NCBI GenBank assembly: GCA_038210375.1
Contig: JBBQWT010000036.1
Span: 1-19,678 of the forward strand
Reading direction: 5' to 3'
DNA length: 19,678 bases
From: JBBQWT01 sp038210375
GTDB lineage: Bacteria > Acidobacteriota > Terriglobia > Terriglobales > Acidobacteriaceae
The notes below the pieces were generated by a model, which was not told the DNA's origin, ran no database searches, and saw nothing but the letters and a program-made list of their open reading frames with translations. This document shows positions 15,002 to 19,678 of the stretch, one piece after another. A program made the translations under genes and the position numbers. Numbering within the stretch: position 1 is the stretch's first letter; the number at the start of each line of letters is the position of its first letter.

Positions 15002-18000
15002 GAGCGCGCCTCGTCCATTTCCGCGGCAGCCTGCGAGCCGGCCTGGGCCGTGGCATCGAGCCGGGCCACCACCCGCGACGCCACCCGGCCGGGGACGATG
15101 TTGCAGACCAGCGCCTTCGATTCCATGATGCGCACGTTGGGCTCCTCGGAAATTGCCAGCAGATCGTTCACCACGTCGCCGCGAACCAATCCTTTATATC
15201 CGAAGTGGTAGGGCAAGCCGACATGGTGCATCGTCGTCCCCAGGATTTCGAGGTCCTGCATGCGCGACGTTACCATGACCCGCGCTTCAATCGCACCTCG
15301 CGGCGTAATGATGGTGGCCCAATCCCCGTGGGTCAGGCCGGCGCTCGCGCCCAGTTGCGGCGAGACCTCGCAAAACAGCTCCGGCTGAAGTTCGGCAAGA
15401 TGCGGCAAGTGCCGTGACATGCCGCCGGCGGTGTGATGTTCGGTCAGCCGGTAGGTGGTGAGCACGTGAGGAAACCGCGGGTCGCCATGCTCGCGCCCGT
15501 AGGCGTTGTCGGCGCGCTCTTTTTTCTCCGCCGCCGGATTGGCCGGCTGCCAGGGATAGAGTGCATTGGCGAATGGCGATTCCAGGGGCTCGTAGTGCGT
15601 GGGCAGCGGGCCATCTTTCAATCCGCTGGCCACCCAGATCCATCCCACGCCGTCAGGATGCATGATGAACGGCTGGTCGCCGGCAATGGCGTCATCACCG
15701 CCGGCGTTGGCGGGAGGCTTGTATCCCGGCGCTTTTCCCTTGGTGAAATCCGGGGTATCGTTGCCCGTCCACTGCTGCACGGCCTCATCCCACCACACCA
15801 GTTTCTTGCGCTCGCTCCATGGGGCGCCATCCGGCTTCGCCGATGCGCGGTTATAGAGGATGCGCCGGTCGGCCGGCCACGCGAATCCCCATCCGTGTCC
15901 GTACTCGCCCTGGGGCTGGCGTTCGGCGGCCCGGTTCCTGCCCTCGGCGGGATACACGCCGGAATAGATCCAGCATCCGCATGCGGTCGAGCCGTCGGCC
16001 TTCAAGTCAACAAAACCGGCGACCGGCTTTCCGTCGGCAGTGGTAGTCCCGTTAATTTCTCTGACCACATCCAGCACCCGCGGCTCGGCGATCTCGCCTT
16101 CGGTTGCGTAATCCCACGTCAGCGCGTTGAGCGCGGCGTTACTCGGCGATGGTTGTGCGACGGCTTTGGCTTTCAGCCGGCGTCCCAGGTGGAGCATGAA
16201 CCAGCTCTCACTGCGCGCGTCACCCGGTGGCTCGATGGCCTTCTCGTGAAATTGCAGGAGCCGCTGGGTGTTGGTGAAGGTGCCGGCTTTTTCCACGTGC
16301 CCGGCCGCCGGCATCATGAACACTTCGGTAGCGATGTCTTCAGGGCGCAGCTCACCGCGCCTTACCTCCGGCGAGTCGAGCCAGAACGAAGCGGTTTCGG
16401 TTTCCACCATATCGCGCACCACCAGCCATTTCAGTTTGGCCAGTGCCTTGCGTTCCAGCCGCGAGTTGGGAGCACCGACTGCGGGGTTCTGTCCCATCAC
16501 AAACAAGCCCGCCATTTTTCCGTCGGCCATGTCGAGCCAGTAGCCCAGGTGGGAATGGTCGCCGGTGACCCGCGGCAGCCAGCCGAAACCGTAGTCGTTG
16601 GCAGCGGTGGCCGCCTCACCGTAGTACGCCTTAAGCAGGCTGACAATATATTTGTCGAGGTTCGCCCACCAGCCGGTTTCTGACCGGTGCATCTTCAAAT
16701 ACTCGCGCGTGGTGTTGAGCCCGGCATCGGGCATGGGCAGATAGCCGGGGAGAATGTCATACAACGTGGGAATATCGGTCGAGCCCTGGATCGATGCATG
16801 TCCGCGCAACGCCATGATGCCGCCTCCCGGCCGCCCGATGTTGCCCAGCAGCAGTTGCAGGATGGCCGCCGACCGAATGATCTGCACGCCGGTCGAATGC
16901 TGGGTCCAGCCCACCGCGTAGCAGATGGCCGCCGTTTTCTCCGGACCGGAGGCGGAGATGAATGTCTCAGCTACGTCGAGAAATTGCGCCGCGGGAATCC
17001 CGCACACGCGCTCCACCATTTCCGGGGTGTAGCGTGCGAAATGTTTTTTCAATACCTGGTAAACGCAGCGCGGATTTTGCAGCGTGGGATCGTTCTGGTG
17101 AAACTGCAGCTGCGCCGCTTCTCCACCGCGGTCTTTGGCGTGTCCGCCGCTGCTTTCCTGGTGTCCGGCCTTCTCGCCTTTGCTGGGGCTTCCCCGGTAC
17201 AGCCAGGATTCCGGTTCGTACTTCCCCCGGCCCGGGTCCCAACCCGAAAACAAACCGGCGAGGTCTTCGGTGTCGCGAAAATCCGGCCGCAGAATGGTGG
17301 ATGCGTTGGTGTAGGGCACAACGTACTCGCGGAAAATTCGATCGTCCTTGACCACGTGATGGATCATCGCGCCCAGGAACACGATGTCGGACCCCGCCCG
17401 CAATGGCAGCCAGTAATTCGCCGCCGCCGATGTCCGCGTGAACCGCGGATCGACGTGAATCACCTTGGCGCCGCGCTCCCTCGCCTTCATCACCCATTGA
17501 AAGCCGACAGGATGGTTTTCCGCCATCGACGAGCCCATGATCAGGATGGCGTCAGAGTTGGCCAGGTCCTGCTGCGCGGTCGTGGCTCCGCCTCGGCCGA
17601 ACGATGTGCCCAGACCGGGCACCGTAGAGCTATGTCATATGCGGGCCTGGTTGCTGATGCAAACCATGCCCAATCCGGCGCAGAAGAGCTTTTTGATCAG
17701 GTAATTTTCTTCGTTGTCCAGGGTCGCTCCGCCCAGGTGACCGATATTGGTGGTCTGCATGAGCACGTCGCCAATTTTCTCATCACTCTCGCGAAAGCTC
17801 TCCGCGCGGCTCTGCCAAACCCGGTCGGCGATCATGTCCATGGCGGTCTCGAGGTCGAGGTCCTCCCACTGGGTGCTGTGCGGCCGCCGGTACTTGATTT
17901 TCTTTTCCCGGCCGGCGTGCGTGATCAGCTCAAAACTGTCTGCCCCTTTAGGACATAAATGCCCTCGCGAGATGGGAGACGCGGGGTCGCCTTCGATCGA

Positions 18001-18207
18001 CACCAGCTTGCCCGCCCTGTGATAGGCGATCTGGCCGCAGCCTACCGCGCAATAAGGACACACCGAACGCGCCTGCTGCGCACCTTCCGTCTTAGGACGG
18101 AGGTTGCGCGTGCGCTCCGACATCGCTTCCACGCCGGTACCGTCGCCGCCGCTGCGCAGCTGCTGCATCACCGGCCACCGGGTTAACCAGTTCATCATGG
18201 GAATCAT
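14998..18207 (-). CDS. fdhA: Formate dehydrogenase catalytic subunit, selenocysteine-containing
   Basis: This molybdopterin (bis-MGD) oxidoreductase oxidises formate to CO2. Reading the in-frame TGA at 17635-17637 as selenocysteine gives one protein of 1069 residues. An N-terminal [4Fe-4S] site is formed by Cys50, Cys53, Cys57 and Cys85 (CPYCAVGC...LCPKG). The active-site stretch NQARI-Sec191-HSSTVPGLG follows, with the catalytic His192 next to Sec191. The molybdopterin domains continue through GWTQHSTGVQIIRSAAILQL and RPGGGIMALRGH, and the dinucleotide-binding C-terminal domain includes LTEHHTAGGMSRH. No twin-arginine signal is seen at the N-terminus, unlike FdnG. Treated naively, the gene splits into 190- and 874-residue ORFs. 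It is the first gene of an operon with the Fe-S and NrfD subunits. The ATG at 18207 has only weak upstream support, and ATGs at residues 4 and 5 are alternatives. Confidence 0.93.
17601..17625 (-). promoter_or_regulatory. Bacterial SECIS hairpin of fdhA
   Basis: Downstream of the TGA, the arms GTGCCC (17622-17617) and GGGCAC (17611-17606) pair perfectly around a GGTCT loop (17616-17612). The stem extends by ACG (17625-17623) with CGT (17603-17601), past a 2-nt AT bulge on the 3' side. Exactly 18 nt separate the TGA from the loop, the same spacing and the same GGUCU loop as I recall for E. coli fdhF. This element would be bound by the elongation factor SelB. The bulged U of the E. coli stem is not obvious here. 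Confidence 0.88.
17635..17637 (-). other. Selenocysteine codon (in-frame TGA) in fdhA
   Basis: The minus strand reads CGC-ATA-TGA-CAT-AGC: Arg-Ile-Sec-His-Ser. The flanking residues match the active-site stretch of formate dehydrogenases, where position 191 is Sec or Cys, and the reading frame is unchanged on both sides. A frameshift or nonsense mutation is therefore less likely than recoding. Confidence 0.92.
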
Positions 18208-18262
18208 CCGCGGGAATCAACCCCCAACCACCACAAAACATTAGCAGATATATGCGACCCGC

Positions 18263-18295
18263 ACCGGCAGGGTTGCCACGGGGCGAGCAGCCGGT
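18263..18295 (-). other. G+C-rich dyad in the fdhA upstream region
   Basis: The arms ACCGGC (18263-18268) and GCCGGT (18290-18295) pair around a 21-nt loop, 56 bp before the fdhA start codon. If transcribed it would be a 5'-leader hairpin, and otherwise it could be an operator. No named riboswitch or regulator site is recognised with confidence. Confidence 0.3.
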
Positions 18296-18501
18296 CCGCA
18301 CGATCCAATGCATTGTCAAGTTCCGGTAAATCGTGTCCGGCGCCCCAGCGGCCTCAAAATCCTAAGATATACTTATCACTGCCGCTCGCGAATGGCTGTT
18401 CCCTTCGCAGGTTTATGGAAACCATGGCTTTCCGGAACTAAAATCTTTCGGCTTGCGTATCAGATGGTGCGCCGGTAAAGGATTCAGGCCGGATTTCGCA
18501 G

Positions 18502-18530
18502 TTGACGATTGCGAGTTTCCAAAGTCTTAA
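18502..18530 (+). promoter_or_regulatory. Weak sigma70-like promoter candidate for the TolC-family gene
   Basis: A TTGACG box (18502-18507; five of six to consensus) is followed after 17 bp by TCTTAA (18525-18530; three of six to consensus). Transcription would begin about 30 nt before the ATG. The -10 match is poor, so this is only a candidate. Confidence 0.3.
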
Positions 18531-18557
18531 GGTAGTTGGTTGACAATTCATTGGTGC

Positions 18558-18562
18558 GGGAG
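18558..18562 (+). promoter_or_regulatory. Shine-Dalgarno site of the TolC-family gene
   Basis: GGGAG lies six bases before the ATG at 18569-18571. It supports this start over a nearby out-of-frame ATG at 18565. Confidence 0.6.
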
Positions 18563-18568
18563 AAGTGC

Positions 18569-19678
18569 ATGCGATTGTTGCGCGTTTTTGCCGATGTAAA
18601 GAAGATCACGGTGTGGGTCGCCCTCGCGGGAATTTTGATCGCGCCTCTTCCCGGTTATGCCCAGGATGCCAGGATCGATTATTCCAAGCCCCAGCCCGCG
18701 TTCCCCACGATCCTTGCGCCTTACACGGCCCGCGAAGTTCCGGCGCCCAGCTTCAGCAACACCCCGCGCATCAACCAGCTGCTTCGCGACGGCAAGCTGT
18801 ACCTGTCACTGAGCGACGCCATTGCGCTGGCGCTGGAAAATAACCTTGATCTGGCCATCGCGCGCTACAACCTCTCCATCGCCGATACCGATATCCTGCT
18901 GGCCCATTCCGGCTCCGGAATTCGCGGAGTTTCCACCGGCCTGGTGCAAGGCACATTGGGCGGAGGCGTAGGCGGCTTCGGCACCGGCGCATCCGGCGCC
19001 GGAGCCGGCGGAACCTCCGCGGGCGCAGGCGGCGCAGGCTCCGGCAGCTCAGGGCTGGTGCAATCCACTCTGGGTACGGGAGCGGCCATTCAAAGCTTTG
19101 ATCCCACCTTGAGCGGAACCATCCAGTATGAGGATGCAACCTTCCCGCTCACCAATACCCGCACCACGGGCGTGAACAGCCTGAGCCAGAAAACCTTCAC
19201 CTCCAACTTTGGCTTTAACGAGGGCTTTCCCACCGGCACCGCCCTGGGCGTGAGCTTCAATAACAACCGCCAGAGCAGCAACAACCTGTTTAACTCCCTC
19301 AATCCGCAGCTCAACAGCAGTTTTCGCGCCACCGTTTCCCAGCGTTTGCTGCAGGGGTTCGGGTTGCAGACCAACCGGCGTTTCATTCGCATCTCGGAAA
19401 ATAACCGCAGAATTTCCGACGTTTCTTTTCGTGCCCAGATTATCGCTACCGTCACCCAGATCCAGAACATTTACTGGGACCTGGTGACCGCCTATGAAGA
19501 TGTGAAGGTGAAGACGCGTTCGCTTTCACTCGCGCAAAAGACCATCCGCGACAACCGCAAGCAGGTGGAAATCGGCACCCTGGCGCCCATTGAAATCGTG
19601 CGCGCTAACAGCGACGCCGCCGCCCGCAACCAGGACCTGATCATCTCCCAGACCCAGTTGCAGTTGCAGCAGACTCTG
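18569..19678 (+). CDS. TolC-family outer-membrane efflux protein (truncated by window end)
   Basis: This is an outer-membrane channel of the TolC/OEP family, which pairs with inner-membrane pumps and adaptor proteins for export of drugs or other compounds. The first 370 residues are present and the gene runs off the window. A signal peptide (residues 1-31, ending PGYA before QDA) is clear. The first OEP helix region begins LYLSLSDAIALALENNLDLAIARYNL (about 77-102). A Gly/Ala/Ser-rich insertion follows at about 123-171. Then come beta-strand-like stretches (SFNNNRQSSNNLFN, VSQRLLQGFGLQTNRRF) and long amphipathic helices (IIATVTQIQNIYWDLVTAYE, RKQVEIGTLAPIEIVRANSD), typical of the coiled-coil barrel. 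The start has a GGGAG ribosome-binding site. The Gly-rich insertion is unlike E. coli TolC. Confidence 0.9.
   Translation, partial: MRLLRVFADVKKITVWVALAGILIAPLPGYAQDARIDYSKPQPAFPTILAPYTAREVPAPSFSNTPRINQLLRDGKLYLSLSDAIALALENNLDLAIARYNLSIADTDILLAHSGSGIRGVSTGLVQGTLGGGVGGFGTGASGAGAGGTSAGAGGAGSGSSGLVQSTLGTGAAIQSFDPTLSGTIQYEDATFPLTNTRTTGVNSLSQKTFTSNFGFNEGFPTGTALGVSFNNNRQSSNNLFNSLNPQLNSSFRATVSQRLLQGFGLQTNRRFIRISENNRRISDVSFRAQIIATVTQIQNIYWDLVTAYEDVKVKTRSLSLAQKTIRDNRKQVEIGTLAPIEIVRANSDAAARNQDLIISQTQLQLQQTL

Larger units (their letters stand above)
18208..18568. other. Divergent intergenic region between fdhA and the TolC-family gene
   Basis: This 361-bp non-coding stretch must hold the promoters of both the formate dehydrogenase operon (minus) and the efflux gene (plus). 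It contains a G+C-rich dyad at 18263-18295 on the fdhA side and a small hairpin GGAAA-CCATGGC-TTTCC at 18417-18433. It also contains a weak sigma70-like promoter nearer the efflux gene. I see no tRNA, and in particular no tRNA-Sec. Confidence 0.55.

Noticed and set aside
17606..17640. fdhA as a pseudogene (nonsense mutation) or two separate genes
   Set aside because: The stop is TGA at the exact Sec position, the frame is preserved, the flanks match the active site, and a SECIS hairpin follows at the right distance. The downstream ORF would start inside the active-site loop.
15433..17958. Plus-strand ORFs of 416 and 423 codons opposite fdhA
   Set aside because: They lie antisense to the conserved molybdopterin domains of fdhA, show no recognisable protein features and lack start signals.
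18540..18545. Perfect TTGACA box upstream of the TolC-family gene
   Set aside because: A -10 box at normal spacing would fall on the ribosome-binding site at about 18562-18568, so it cannot drive this gene as a standard promoter.

Overview
The window reads as a bacterial chromosome segment of roughly 60% G+C, most likely from an Acidobacteriota (Terriglobia-like) genome. That assignment is an inference. It rests on the glycine-rich insertion in the TolC-like protein, the zinc-ribbon/alanine-proline protein with its CEHC and YLPNP motifs, the tandem cardiolipin-synthase-like genes, and the overall gene style. No rRNA, tRNA, CRISPR array, transposase or phage gene was seen.

Layout. Bases 1-369 hold at most the 3' end of a plus-strand gene and a 14-bp perfect inverted repeat. 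From 370 to 11213 every gene lies on the minus strand. In transcription order they are: a zinc-ribbon/Ala-Pro-rich protein, an isopropylmalate/homocitrate-synthase-family enzyme, an M20 metallopeptidase, an exported amidohydrolase, two tandem phospholipase-D/cardiolipin-synthase paralogues, and an EamA-type permease. After a 169-bp gap comes an HtrA/Deg serine protease, which has its own Shine-Dalgarno sequence. Many gaps in this run are very short (2, 3, 42, 49, 63 and 82 bp), so much of it may be co-transcribed. The plus-strand gene truA (tRNA pseudouridine synthase) diverges from the zinc-ribbon gene and converges on a small secreted hypothetical gene.

The most notable locus is 13095-18207 on the minus strand, a three-gene formate dehydrogenase operon. 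It encodes a molybdopterin catalytic subunit, a four-cluster ferredoxin-like subunit and an NrfD-type membrane subunit. The catalytic gene is interrupted by an in-frame TGA at 17635-17637, exactly where formate dehydrogenases carry their catalytic selenocysteine. The TGA is followed at the bacterial SECIS distance by a strong hairpin with a GGUCU loop. I therefore annotate one 1069-residue selenoprotein rather than two broken genes. Together the three products would oxidise formate (or, run in reverse, reduce CO2), pass electrons through the Fe-S relay and hand them to the membrane quinone pool.

Beyond a 361-bp divergent intergenic region, a TolC-family outer-membrane efflux gene starts at 18569 on the plus strand and runs off the window end. 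Apart from the selenoprotein readthrough, the window is mostly housekeeping and envelope genes. I found no convincing undescribed system.
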